64,000 nucleotides of DNA, taken from Thermomonospora echinospora. GTDB lineage: Bacteria > Actinomycetota > Actinomycetes > Streptosporangiales > Streptosporangiaceae. The notes under the pieces are model-generated. The model ran no database searches. It was not told where the DNA came from and saw only the letters and a program-made list of their open reading frames with translations. The position numbers and the translations under genes are program-made. Shown piece by piece: positions 42,554 to 51,062 of the stretch (positions within the stretch are counted from its first letter, which is position 1; each line of letters opens with the position of its first letter). The stretch is from positions 62,001 through 126,000 of the forward strand of contig NZ_FNVO01000017.1 in assembly GCF_900108175.1 (NCBI RefSeq). The letters run 5' to 3'.

Positions 42554-43255
42554 TCAGCCCAGGGTGAAGGTCTCGCGGATGAAGTTCAGGAAGTCCTCGG
42601 CGTCGATCCCCTCGGGCTCGTCGCTGATCACCGGGTCCATCAGGGTGAAGCTGTCGATGAGCGCGCTGCACAGCCGCGCCAGGGCGTGCGGGTCGCCGGG
42701 ACGCAGCGTGCCCTCGTGCTGCCCCTCCGCGATGACCCCCGCCAGCAGCCCGACGATCTCGTGGTAGAACTCCCGGTAGACCGCCGGGACGTCACCGGTG
42801 CCCCGCCCGCCGATCTTGGTCATCTGGGCGTGCAGTTGGCCCCAGGCGGGGTACTTGCGCCGGTGCTCGATCTGCGCCCGCACCATCGCGACCAGCCGGT
42901 CGGCGGCGGACATCTCCTCGGCCGCGAGCCGGCCCATCTCCTCCCGCTGCCAGGCCCCGCGGCGCATCAGGACCGCCAGATAGAGGTCCTCTTTGTTGTC
43001 GAAGAAGGTGTAGATCGAGGCGACCGAGAACTCGCACATCTCGGCCACGTCCTTCAGGCTCGTCTCGTAGTAGCCGCGCTTGGCGAACAGCTCCTCGGCG
43101 GTCTGCAGCAGCTGCTCCCTGCCCAGCTCGATCCGCTGCCGGCGGCGTATCTCACGGGGACCGGGCCGCCTCGCACCGGCCGACCCGCCCGCGGGCCCGG
43201 CGCCGGCGCGGCCACCGGAGCCCTCGCCGCTGATGACGTCAGTGGCCTCTTTCAT
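42554..43255 (-). CDS. TetR-family transcriptional regulator
   Basis: 233-aa TetR regulator. The helix-turn-helix region is LLQTAEELFAKRGYYETSLK, then DVAEMCEFSVASIYTFFDNK at about residues 50-90, preceded by an unusually long Gly/Ala/Arg-rich N-terminal tail of about 40 residues. ATG 43255 has GAGGGCG upstream. It lies directly upstream of the kam operon on the same strand, so that operon is its most likely target. It could also act on the catabolic genes at 44-64 kb. Confidence 0.9.
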   Translation of the reverse strand: MKEATDVISGEGSGGRAGAGPAGGSAGARRPGPREIRRRQRIELGREQLLQTAEELFAKRGYYETSLKDVAEMCEFSVASIYTFFDNKEDLYLAVLMRRGAWQREEMGRLAAEEMSAADRLVAMVRAQIEHRRKYPAWGQLHAQMTKIGGRGTGDVPAVYREFYHEIVGLLAGVIAEGQHEGTLRPGDPHALARLCSALIDSFTLMDPVISDEPEGIDAEDFLNFIRETFTLG

Positions 43256-44047
43256 CGCACGCCCTCCCGGTCGCGTCCCACGCACCCATCCTCACATGAT
43301 CACCCGCCGTGCCCGCGGCGGGTGATCATGCGTCACGCCCGCCTGACACCGGTCGTCCGGGCATCGGCCCCCACGACGGTGGACGTCCCGCTCCGTCCGG
43401 ATCTCCCGGTCCGGCCGTCACGGTGACGCGGGGCTCCCCCGGCGGTACGGGCGTCTGGCGGTGAAGCGGTCACGGCCGGTCGCTCGGCCGGTCGGCGGAG
43501 GGGCGCCGCAACGGGCCCCCGCCGGTGGCCGACGGATCCGGTCCGCCGATGCGAGCGGCCGCGGCGCACGAAGCGATCGCCGCTCAACGCAGAACGCCGG
43601 TCCCGGTCCTTGCGGATCCGGTTCCCATGACCGCAGGATCTTCGCATAACCGGCCGGAGGGCCGGCCCCGCCCTAGGTCATCGTCATTCATGGACGCACT
43701 CTGCCCGCGCTTGGCCCGAGTTCACAGGACTCGAACGGTCGTTCAAACGGCTGAAACGCGGGTCAGTCTACGCCACCAGGCGTTCCGGCCCGTCCAGCGT
43801 CACGATGACCTCCGGGCCGGTGTCACACAGGTGTCACCAGGAACGAGGCCGGTGACGGACGGCCGGATGAGGCGATGGAGCCCGTTCCCGGGCACGGCCG
43901 GGCGCCTGTTCCGGCGCACCGGCCGGCCGCCCGCCGCGACCACGGGCCCGGCCGGCGCGCGGTGCGGACGCCGAACGGCCCGGCCGCCGAAGGGCGGCCG
44001 GGCCGGTGTCGATGATCAGCAGGACCCGCGGTGCACGGCTCAGCCGG
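43256..44047. other. 792-bp region without a supported gene
   Basis: Open frames here have no recognisable protein features. Visible elements: a hairpin GGCCGG-AGGG-CCGGCC (43652-43667), a 12-bp dyad GAACG-GT-CGTTC (43733-43744) of TetR-operator type, a short direct repeat GGTGTCAC twice near 43815, and a strong hairpin at 43976-44005. The dyad may belong to the TetR gene that starts at 43255, nearly 480 bp away. Confidence 0.4.
43976..44005 (-). terminator. strong hairpin ending the 44-55 kb operon
   Basis: Perfect 13-bp stem CGGCCCGGCCGCC / GGCGGCCGGGCCG with a 4-nt loop, about 40 bp beyond the stop of the last gene of the large minus-strand operon. No T-run follows, as is common in actinobacterial terminators. 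Confidence 0.7.
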
Positions 44048-45544
44048 TCACCGCGTGTCCGCCCCGTCCCGGACGATCTCCACGAGCTCGCGGCGCAGGA
44101 TCTTGCCCGTGGGTGTGGTCGGCAGCTCGTCCAGGAGCACGATGTCATCGGGCGTCTTCGAGCCGCGCAGCCGCTCGCGCACCCACTCCCGCAGCTCGGC
44201 CGGGTCGGCCCGCCGTCCGGGCCGCGGGACGACGAACGCCGCGATGCGCTGGCCCCACTCCAGGTCGGGCACGCCGGCCACGGCGCACTCCAGGACCGTT
44301 TCGTGCCGGGCGAGCACGTCCTCGATCTCGGCGGGGGCGATGTTCTCGCCGCCGCGGATGATCGTGTCGTCGGCCCGCCCCTGCACGAACAGGAAGCCGT
44401 CCTCGTCGAGATGACCGCGGTCGCGGGTGGGGAACCAGCCGTCCTCGCGGACCAGGCTGCCCGCCTCGACGTACTCCCCCGCCACCTGTGCCCCGCGCAC
44501 GACGATGTCGCCGACCTGACCCGGAGCGCAGGGCCTGCCCTCCGGGTCGTGGACCTCGATCTGCACCGCCGGCAGCGCCCGGCCGACCGAGCCCAGCCGC
44601 GCCCGGACGGCGGGGTCGGGGCTGGCCGCCGCCTCCCGGTGCTCCTCGGGCCCCAGCACCGCGATCGACGAGGCGGTCTCGGTGAGGCCGTAGGCGTTGA
44701 CGAAGCCCGTGTGCGGGAACAGCCGCAGCGCCTCCTCGATGACCTCCCCGGAGATCTTCGCGCCGCCGTAGGACAGCGACCGCAGGTGCGCGGGCGCCCG
44801 CCGGCCGCGGGCCTTCAGCTCGGCGACGATCCGCACCAGCATGGTCGGCACGACCATCGCGTGCGTGACGCCCTCGCGCTCGACGGTGTCGAGCCACCCG
44901 GCGGCGGTGAAGTGGTCGAGGTAGACGACCCGCCGGCCGGAGTAGAGGTTGGACAGCGCGTTGGCGACCGCCGCGATGTGGTACGGGGGGACGCTGACCA
45001 GGGTGGCGTCGGTCTCGTCGGCGGAGGCGAACTCGACCGAGCCGAACAGGTAGGAGACCAGGTGCTGATGCCGCAGCACCGCGCTCTTGGGCGCCGCGGT
45101 GGTGCCGCTGGTCATCAGCAGCACGGCGATCGATTCGGCGTCGATGTCGTACGCCGAGCGCGGCGCCGGCCCGGCGGCGGGCAGCCGCAGGAACTCCTCG
45201 ATGCCGACCGTACCGGCCCCGGGCACCCGCTCCGGGGTGTCGGTGACGACCAGCGGCGCCCGCTGCCGGCTCATCACCTCGTCGAGCTGCTCGGCGCTGA
45301 GCCGGTAGTTCAGCGGCAGGAACGGGACGCCGGCCAGCGTGGCGGCCAGCAGCGCCACCGGGAACACCGGGCCGTTCCCGCCGAGGTAGACCAGCCGGTC
45401 CGCGCCCGCCGAGGCGACGAACCCGGCCCCCGCCACGGCCCTGGCGCGCAGCCCGGCCCCGGTCAGGCCGCCGGAGCGGCCGCCGAGCAGGACACGGTCG
45501 GTCATCCCGTCGGCGACCATGTCGAGGATCATGGCCAGATTCAT
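44048..45544 (-). CDS. acyl-CoA ligase / AMP-dependent synthetase
   Basis: 498-aa ANL-family enzyme that adenylates a carboxylic acid and joins it to CoA. Motifs: P-loop LLMTSGTTAAPKSAVLRHQH, NAYGLTETASSIA, RDRGHLDEDGFLFVQGR and GGENIAPAEIEDVL, with the catalytic Lys in PTTPTGKILRRE. ATG 45544 has AAGGAG 7 nt upstream and overlaps the previous stop by one base (TGATG). It is last in an eleven-gene operon. It resembles the ligase at 60070-61512, suggesting duplication for related substrates. Confidence 0.93.
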   Translation of the reverse strand: MNLAMILDMVADGMTDRVLLGGRSGGLTGAGLRARAVAGAGFVASAGADRLVYLGGNGPVFPVALLAATLAGVPFLPLNYRLSAEQLDEVMSRQRAPLVVTDTPERVPGAGTVGIEEFLRLPAAGPAPRSAYDIDAESIAVLLMTSGTTAAPKSAVLRHQHLVSYLFGSVEFASADETDATLVSVPPYHIAAVANALSNLYSGRRVVYLDHFTAAGWLDTVEREGVTHAMVVPTMLVRIVAELKARGRRAPAHLRSLSYGGAKISGEVIEEALRLFPHTGFVNAYGLTETASSIAVLGPEEHREAAASPDPAVRARLGSVGRALPAVQIEVHDPEGRPCAPGQVGDIVVRGAQVAGEYVEAGSLVREDGWFPTRDRGHLDEDGFLFVQGRADDTIIRGGENIAPAEIEDVLARHETVLECAVAGVPDLEWGQRIAAFVVPRPGRRADPAELREWVRERLRGSKTPDDIVLLDELPTTPTGKILRRELVEIVRDGADTR

Positions 45545-46500
45545 CACAGCGCTCCTTGTCGATGCGAGGGAAGGGGGGCCGCTTCACGGGCCAGGGCGCA
45601 TTCCTCGACGAACGACAGCACCTTCAGGTGGTACGCCCTGGCCGACAGCCCGACGCTCAGGTTGTGCCCGCTGTTCACCTGCTCGTGGACGACGACCCGG
45701 GGGGACGTGGTGAACAGGGCCGCGACCTCGGCCAGCCCTACCGGGCCGCACCGCCACACCGTCTCGTGGTCGCCGAGGCTGTAGTGCACCGGGACGCGTA
45801 TCCGGGCCGCGAGGTCGGGGAGGGTCTGCCGCCAGTGCTCCACCTCGACCCCCTCGTATCCGGGGGTGGCGGAGGAGATGCCGGCGACGTCGGCCGGGTA
45901 GAGATGGCGCGGCCCCCAGATGAGGTCGCGCAGCCCGCCGCCCGCCGCCCCGGGGGCGCCGGCGGTCGCCGGCCGCCGGCGCCCCCGTCCCTCCAGGCCG
46001 TCCAGCAGGTCCTGGTGCCGTGCCAGCAGGATTTCGTCCGCGCGGGGCTGGCGGTGCAGGCCGGTGCCGGCGATCTCCAGGCCCAGCAGGTCGGCGCCGC
46101 GTTCGTCGGCGGCCATCCGGACGGCCAGCGCGCAGCCGACCGAATGCGCCATCACGAAGACGCCCGCGCCCCGGGGACGCGCCTCCAGCAGCCGGTCCAC
46201 CGCCCCGTAGGCGAGATCGACCCGCCGCCGCGGGTCGGTGAGCCGGTCGGCGTAGGCCTCGGAACCGCCGTATCCGGGCCGGTCCAGGGCGATGACGGTG
46301 AATCCGAGCGCCGCGCCGGTCCGTAGCAGCGACAGCCGTGGCCGGTTCGGCGCGTCGTAGTACACCGACGTCGTCGCGCCCCCGTGCAGGGCGACGACGA
46401 CCGCCCGTGGCCGCGGCACCTCCCCCACCAGCGCCGACATCGGGACGCCGCCGACGTCCACGACGCGGTGACCGGGCCGGGGCTCCGTCGGGACGGTCAC
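45544..46500 (-). CDS. alpha/beta hydrolase
   Basis: 318-aa alpha/beta-fold hydrolase. The oxyanion region is VALHGGATTSVYYDAP, the nucleophile elbow is AHSVGCALAVRM near residue 118, the acid is probably in YSLGDHETVW, and the His is in QVNSGHNLSVG near 283. GTG 46500 overlaps the acyl-CoA dehydrogenase stop by 4 nt (GTGA). In the operon it might cleave a C-C bond, a lactone or a thioester of a pathway intermediate; which one is not determinable. Confidence 0.88.
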   Translation of the reverse strand: MTVPTEPRPGHRVVDVGGVPMSALVGEVPRPRAVVVALHGGATTSVYYDAPNRPRLSLLRTGAALGFTVIALDRPGYGGSEAYADRLTDPRRRVDLAYGAVDRLLEARPRGAGVFVMAHSVGCALAVRMAADERGADLLGLEIAGTGLHRQPRADEILLARHQDLLDGLEGRGRRRPATAGAPGAAGGGLRDLIWGPRHLYPADVAGISSATPGYEGVEVEHWRQTLPDLAARIRVPVHYSLGDHETVWRCGPVGLAEVAALFTTSPRVVVHEQVNSGHNLSVGLSARAYHLKVLSFVEECALAREAAPLPSHRQGAL

Positions 46501-47666
46501 CAGCCCAGCCGCCCCTTGCCCGACACCAGCGACCGGGCGATGACCAGGCGCTGGACGTCGTTGGTCCCCTCGCCGATGGCCATCAGCGGGGCGTCCCGGT
46601 ACAGCCGCTCGACGACGAACTCCGCCGAGTAGCCGTAGCCGCCGTGGATGCGCATCGACTCCAGCGCGCACTTGATGGCGACCTCGGAGGCGTACATCTT
46701 GGCCATGCCCGCCTCCATGTCCACCCGGCCGCCGGTGGCCTGGGATCTGGACGCCGCCCAGTAGGTCAGCAGCCGGGCGGCCTGGATCTCGGTGGCCATG
46801 TCGGCGAGCTTGAGCTGGATGGCCTGGAAGTCGGAGATGGGGCGGCCGAACGCCTCCCGTTCCCGCGAGTAGCCCAGCGCCGCGTCGTAGGCCGCCTGCG
46901 CGACGCCGACCGCGCGGGCGGCGATGTTGATCCGGCCGATCTCCAGCCCGCCGAGGATCTGCTGCATGCCGCGGCCCTCCTCGCCGCCCAGCAGGTTCTC
47001 CACCGGCACCCGCACCTGGTCCAGAACGAGTTCGCTGCTCTCCGGCCCCTTGTAGCCGAGCTTGGGCAGGTCGCGGGTGACCTTGAAGCCCGGTGAGGCG
47101 GTCTCCACCAGCAGCACCGACAAGGCCCGGGGAGAGCGCTCGCCGCCCGTCTTCACCAGGACGGGCAGCACGCCGGCGACCCGCGCGTTGGTGATCCAGG
47201 TCTTGGCGCCCGTCACCACGTAGTGGTCGCCGTCCCGCACCGCCGTCGTCGCGATGCCCTGCAGGTCGGTGCCGGCGCCCGGCTCGGTCAGGCAGATCCC
47301 CGACCGCATCTCGCCGGTCGCCATCCGGGGCAGGTAGCGCTCCTTCTGCTCGGCCGTGCCGTTGCGGGCCACCAGCCAGCAGGCGACCGAGTGCGGGCCG
47401 AACAGCCCGGCCGCGCCCAGCCAGGCACGGGCGATCTCCTCGAAGGCCAGCGCGTAGGAGACCCGGTCGGCGGCGAGCCCGCCGTACTCCTCGGGGACGT
47501 TGAGGCCGAACAGGCCGAGTTCCCGCAGCCGCTCGACGATCTCCGCCGGGTACCGTCCGGTCCGCTCCCACTCGGAGGCGACCGGCATGATCTCCTTGTC
47601 GGCGAAGTCCCGCAGCGTCTGCCGGAACAGGCGCTGCTCGTCGTTCAGCGCGAAGTCCACGGTCAC
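46497..47666 (-). CDS. acyl-CoA dehydrogenase
   Basis: 389-aa FAD-dependent acyl-CoA dehydrogenase. Motifs: CLTEPGAGTDLQGIATTA, VTGAKTWITNARVAG, YSREREAFGRPISDFQAIQ and the C-terminal MAIGEGTNDVQRLVIARSL, where the Glu before GTND is the expected catalytic base. I chose GTG 47666 because it overlaps the upstream crotonase stop (GTGA), as do most junctions of this operon. An ATG at 47678 would add four codons. It introduces the alpha-beta double bond in a CoA ester. Confidence 0.93.
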   Translation of the reverse strand: MTVDFALNDEQRLFRQTLRDFADKEIMPVASEWERTGRYPAEIVERLRELGLFGLNVPEEYGGLAADRVSYALAFEEIARAWLGAAGLFGPHSVACWLVARNGTAEQKERYLPRMATGEMRSGICLTEPGAGTDLQGIATTAVRDGDHYVVTGAKTWITNARVAGVLPVLVKTGGERSPRALSVLLVETASPGFKVTRDLPKLGYKGPESSELVLDQVRVPVENLLGGEEGRGMQQILGGLEIGRINIAARAVGVAQAAYDAALGYSREREAFGRPISDFQAIQLKLADMATEIQAARLLTYWAASRSQATGGRVDMEAGMAKMYASEVAIKCALESMRIHGGYGYSAEFVVERLYRDAPLMAIGEGTNDVQRLVIARSLVSGKGRLGW

Positions 47667-48388
47667 CTTCCCGTCCATAGTGGCGGCCGGCGTTCGGCGA
47701 ACGCGCGGGCGCCCTCCTTGGCGTCGGCGCTGCCGAACACCGCCTCGACCTCGTCGGGGGTGCACCAGCGGCGCTCGCGCATCAGCTTCTTGGTCATCGC
47801 CACGCCCAGCGGGCCGTTCGCCGCGATCCGCCCGGCCAGCTCCAGCGCCTCGGGCAGCACCCGCTCGGCCGGGACGACCCGGTTCACCAGGCCGAACTCG
47901 TAGGCGCGCGTGGCGGTGACCGGGTCGCCGGTCAGTCCCATCTCCAGCGCCACGGCCGTGGGCACCCGGCGCGACAGCAGCGTCCCGCCGCCGCCGGCGA
48001 ACAGGCCGCGCTTGACCTCGGTCATCCCGAGCCGGGCGCCCTCGGCGGCGATGACCAGGTCGCAGGCCAGCAGCAGCTCGAAGCCCCCAGCCAGAGCGGA
48101 GCCGTTCAGCGCCGCCACCACCGGGGTGGCGATGCCCCGGTGGTAGAACCACAGCAGCTTCTTGTAGTCGGCTCCGCACGCGAACGCCTTCAGGTCGAGC
48201 CCGGCGCAGAAGACCGTACCCGCCCCGGTGAGGACGACCGCGCGGACCTCGGGGTCGGCGTCGGCGGACCGCAGCACCACCGTCAGCTCGTCCATGAGCG
48301 CCGGATCGAGGGCGTTGCGCGCCTCGGGCCGGTTCATGGTCATCACGAGCACGTTGCCGACCCGTTCGGTCAGCACGAGATCGCTCAT
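47663..48388 (-). CDS. enoyl-CoA hydratase/isomerase (crotonase) family protein
   Basis: 241-aa crotonase-fold enzyme. The oxyanion-hole residues lie in VFCAGLDLKAF and NGSALAGGFELLLACD. Both catalytic Glu of the hydratase subfamily appear to be present (GGFEL and MTEVKRGLFAGGG). ATG 48388 overlaps the amidohydrolase stop by 4 nt, and its own stop overlaps the dehydrogenase start. It probably hydrates the enoyl-CoA made by the neighbouring dehydrogenase. Confidence 0.92.
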   Translation of the reverse strand: MSDLVLTERVGNVLVMTMNRPEARNALDPALMDELTVVLRSADADPEVRAVVLTGAGTVFCAGLDLKAFACGADYKKLLWFYHRGIATPVVAALNGSALAGGFELLLACDLVIAAEGARLGMTEVKRGLFAGGGGTLLSRRVPTAVALEMGLTGDPVTATRAYEFGLVNRVVPAERVLPEALELAGRIAANGPLGVAMTKKLMRERRWCTPDEVEAVFGSADAKEGARAFAERRPPLWTGR

Positions 48389-49680
48389 CGGGCGGCTTCC
48401 ACCGCCCGCTTGGCCCGCTCCCGGTAGCCGGCCAGTTTCTCGGAGGGGTCGATGATGCGCTTGCTGCGGGACTGGATGGACACGTCGTGGTCGGCGGACG
48501 CGGCCCGCAGGGCTCCGACGGTGGCCTGCTCGCGCGGAACGTGGGCGAACGGGTCGAAGGAGTACCAGCGCATGGCGTTCTCGTGGGTCATCTTGTCGAT
48601 GTCGGAGTCGGGAACGTCGTGGCGCACCAGCACCTCGTGCAGTTCCTCGGGGGCGCCGGGCCACATCGAGTCGCTGTGCGGGTAGTCGGCCTCCCAGCAG
48701 ATGTTGTCGATGCCGATGTCGTGGCGCAGCTTCACGCCGAGCGGGTCGCTGATGAAGCAGGTCAGGAAGTGCTCGCGGAACACCTCGCTGGGCAGCTTCC
48801 CGCCGAAGTCCTGCAGCGTCCAGGTGGCGTGCATCTCGAACGTGCGGTCCACCCGCTCCAGGAAGTAGGGGATCCAGCCGGTGCCGCCCTCGGACAGGGC
48901 GATGCGGATGTCGGGGAACTCCTTGATCACCCGTGACCACAGCAGGTCGGCGGCGGCCGAGACGATGTTCATCGGCTGCAGGGTGATCATCACGTCCGGC
49001 GGCGAGTCCACCGCCGGGACCGCCAGCCGGCCCGAGGAGCCGATGTGCACGTTCAGCACGGTGCCGGTGTCGCACAGCGCCCGCCACACCGGGTCCCAGT
49101 GCTCGCTGTGGAAGCTCGGGTAGCCCATGGCGGCCGGGTTCTCGCTGAAGGTCAGCGAGTGGCAGCCCTTGGCGGCCACCCGGCGGATCTCGGCCGCGCA
49201 CGCCTCCGGGTCCCAGATCACCGGCAGCGCCATCGGGATGAACCGGCCCGGGTAGGCGCCGCACCACTCGTCGATGTGCCAGTCGTTGTAGGCCCGTACC
49301 AGGGACAGCGAGAAGTCGTGGTCCTCGGTGGCGAACAGCCGGGCGGCGAAGCCGGGGAACGACGGGAAGTTCATCGACGCCAGGATGCCGCCGGCGTTCA
49401 TGTCCTTGACGCGCTCGTGCACGTCGTAACAGCCGGGGCGGATCTCGTCCAGGCCCTGCGGTTCGAGGCCGTACTCCTCCTTGGGGCGCCCGGCCACCGC
49501 GTTCAGCGCGGCGTTGGGGATCACCGTCTCCCGGAACTGCCATACGTCGGTGCCGTCGTCGCGGTGCACCAGGCGCGGCGCCTCGGCCTTGTAGCGTTCC
49601 GGCAGGTGGTTCACGAACATGTCGGGCGGTTCGATGATGTGGTCGTCGACGCTGATGAGGATCATGTCGTCGCGGTTCAT
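48385..49680 (-). CDS. amidohydrolase family 2 (ACMSD-like TIM-barrel) protein
   Basis: 431-aa metal-dependent hydrolase/decarboxylase of the amidohydrolase_2 family. The N-terminal metal motif is ISVDDHIIEPPDMFVNHL. Later barrel elements are SMNFPSFPGFAARLF, LNVHIGSSGRLAVP, ALSEGGTGWIPYFLERVD and ICWEADYPHSDSMWPG. Such proteins are common in actinobacterial degradation clusters for cyclic compounds, often as hydrolases or decarboxylases. ATG 49680 follows AAGGGA. Reaction unknown; ring cleavage or decarboxylation of a CoA ester is a guess from context. Confidence 0.9.
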   Translation of the reverse strand: MNRDDMILISVDDHIIEPPDMFVNHLPERYKAEAPRLVHRDDGTDVWQFRETVIPNAALNAVAGRPKEEYGLEPQGLDEIRPGCYDVHERVKDMNAGGILASMNFPSFPGFAARLFATEDHDFSLSLVRAYNDWHIDEWCGAYPGRFIPMALPVIWDPEACAAEIRRVAAKGCHSLTFSENPAAMGYPSFHSEHWDPVWRALCDTGTVLNVHIGSSGRLAVPAVDSPPDVMITLQPMNIVSAAADLLWSRVIKEFPDIRIALSEGGTGWIPYFLERVDRTFEMHATWTLQDFGGKLPSEVFREHFLTCFISDPLGVKLRHDIGIDNICWEADYPHSDSMWPGAPEELHEVLVRHDVPDSDIDKMTHENAMRWYSFDPFAHVPREQATVGALRAASADHDVSIQSRSKRIIDPSEKLAGYRERAKRAVEAAR

Positions 49681-49691
49681 GGCGGTTCCCT

Positions 49692-50009
49692 TCAGTCGGA
49701 GGCGGGCAGCGGCTTGGCCGCCTTGAGGGTCATCGGGACGCCGTCGCAGCTCAGCTCGCCCGCGCCCGAGGAGATGCACAGCAGTTCCAGCGTCCCGGCG
49801 GCGTTGACGTAGCGCTTGCCGATCAGCGTGGCGGCGTCGGCCGCGCTGGACTGCGACGGCTGCGCGGAGGCCGCGGGGACCATGGGGCTGCCCCCGCAGG
49901 CGAGCTGCGGCCGCTCGCCGTCGGGCGCGCGGACGACCACCACCCGCGTGGTACACACGGTGCTGGCGAGCTGGTCACCGGGACGCAGTGTCGTTGCCGT
50001 TGAGTTCAT
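49692..50009 (-). CDS. small four-Cys protein of unknown function
   Basis: 105-aa protein without a domain I can name. Visible features: LRPGDQLASTVCTTRVVVVR and QLACGGSPM in the N-terminal half, LELLCISSGAGELSCDGVPM in the C-terminal half, and a polar Ala/Ser/Gln linker between. The four Cys could form a metal site across two halves that look like a loose internal repeat. ATG 50009 lies inside the upstream gene (35-nt overlap) with AAAGGGA before it. It is embedded in the ABC importer/catabolic operon. Confidence 0.7.
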   Translation of the reverse strand: MNSTATTLRPGDQLASTVCTTRVVVVRAPDGERPQLACGGSPMVPAASAQPSQSSAADAATLIGKRYVNAAGTLELLCISSGAGELSCDGVPMTLKAAKPLPASD

Positions 50010-50358
50010 GGCGGATGTCCCTTTCGAGCAGACGGTCGGCGAGCTGGGTGAGGTCATAGGACTGGCGGGCCATCCAGAACCGCAGGAAGCCGGTCAGCGA
50101 GTAGCGCAGGAAGAGCGCCGATCCCACGACGGCCGCGGACACCCCGCCCAGGGCGAGCGCGAGGGCGTCCCGCTGGACGAGCGGGTCGCGGGTGCCGTGC
50201 GACATGAAGTAGGCCGATGCCCCGAGCACCAGACCGGCCGCCATCAGCGCCACGCCCAGGCGCAGCCACAGCGCGGCCCGCCCGGCGGCTGGGTCGGGGA
50301 TCTTCAGTTCCGCCAGTTCGCGGACGAAGCGGTCCGCGCGCGTCTCGGTCGAGGTCAT
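49975..50358 (-). CDS. small membrane protein of unknown function
   Basis: 127-aa protein with a soluble N-terminus (about 1-30), two transmembrane helices (LGVALMAAGLVLGASAYFM and ALGGVSAAVVGSALFLRYSL) and a polar C-terminal segment (WMARQSYDLTQLADRLL). ATG 50358 overlaps the ATP-binding protein stop by 4 nt. It is between the importer genes and the enzyme genes of the operon, so it may assist the transporter. No family recognised. Confidence 0.75.
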   Translation of the reverse strand: MTSTETRADRFVRELAELKIPDPAAGRAALWLRLGVALMAAGLVLGASAYFMSHGTRDPLVQRDALALALGGVSAAVVGSALFLRYSLTGFLRFWMARQSYDLTQLADRLLERDIRHELNGNDTASR

Positions 50359-51062
50359 GTGGAACTCCCCAGGTAGAGGGCGGACAGTTCGGTGCGCAGC
50401 CCGTCGTCGGGGCGGCCGTGGCGTTCGATGCGGCCGCGGACCATCACGGCGGCGTGGTCGGCGATGTCCAGGACGGCCGCCGCGAACTGCTCGACGACCA
50501 GCACCGCCACGCCCTGCCGGGCGATCTCGGCGACCTGCTCGTACAGCTCGGCGACGATCAGCGGCGCCAGGCCCATGGACAGCTCGTCCAGCAGCAGCAC
50601 CGCGGGGTCGGTGGCCAGGCCCCGGGCCAGGGCGAGCATCTGCTGCTCGCCGCCGGACAGGGTCCCGGCCGTCTGTGTGGCCCGCTTGGCCAGGATCGGG
50701 AACCGGGCGAAGGCGACTTCCTCCACCTGCTCGCGGGAGCGGCCGGTGAAGGTCATCATCAGCAGGTTGTCGCGGACCGACAGGTTGGGGAACACGCCGC
50801 GGCCCTCGGGGATCAGGCAGACCCCGGCGCGGGCCAGGTCGCGGGGGTCGGCACCGGTCAGGTCGCGTCCGCCCAGCAGCAGCCGGCCCGACTCGGCCGG
50901 GTGGACGCCCGCGGCGACCCGCAGCGTGGTCGTCTTGCCGGCGCCGTTCGGGCCGAGCAGGGCCACCACCTGCCCGGCGCCGACGCGCAGGTCGACGCCG
51001 TGCAGGGCGGTGATGCCGTCGTAGGCGGCGCGGATCTCGCGCAGTTCGAGCAGCGGGTTCAC
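50355..51062 (-). CDS. livF: branched-chain-amino-acid-type ABC transporter ATP-binding protein LivF
   Basis: 235-aa ABC ATPase. Walker A is LLGPNGAGKTTTLRVAAG, the signature is LSGGEQQMLALARGL, and Walker B is AVLLLDELSMGLAPL. The segment IPEGRGVFPNLSVRDNLL is characteristic of LivF. GTG 51062 overlaps the livG stop (GTGA). It energises the importer whose other parts lie upstream in the same operon. In catabolic clusters such HAAT-family systems often import aromatic or alicyclic acids rather than amino acids. Confidence 0.94.
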   Translation of the reverse strand: MNPLLELREIRAAYDGITALHGVDLRVGAGQVVALLGPNGAGKTTTLRVAAGVHPAESGRLLLGGRDLTGADPRDLARAGVCLIPEGRGVFPNLSVRDNLLMMTFTGRSREQVEEVAFARFPILAKRATQTAGTLSGGEQQMLALARGLATDPAVLLLDELSMGLAPLIVAELYEQVAEIARQGVAVLVVEQFAAAVLDIADHAAVMVRGRIERHGRPDDGLRTELSALYLGSST

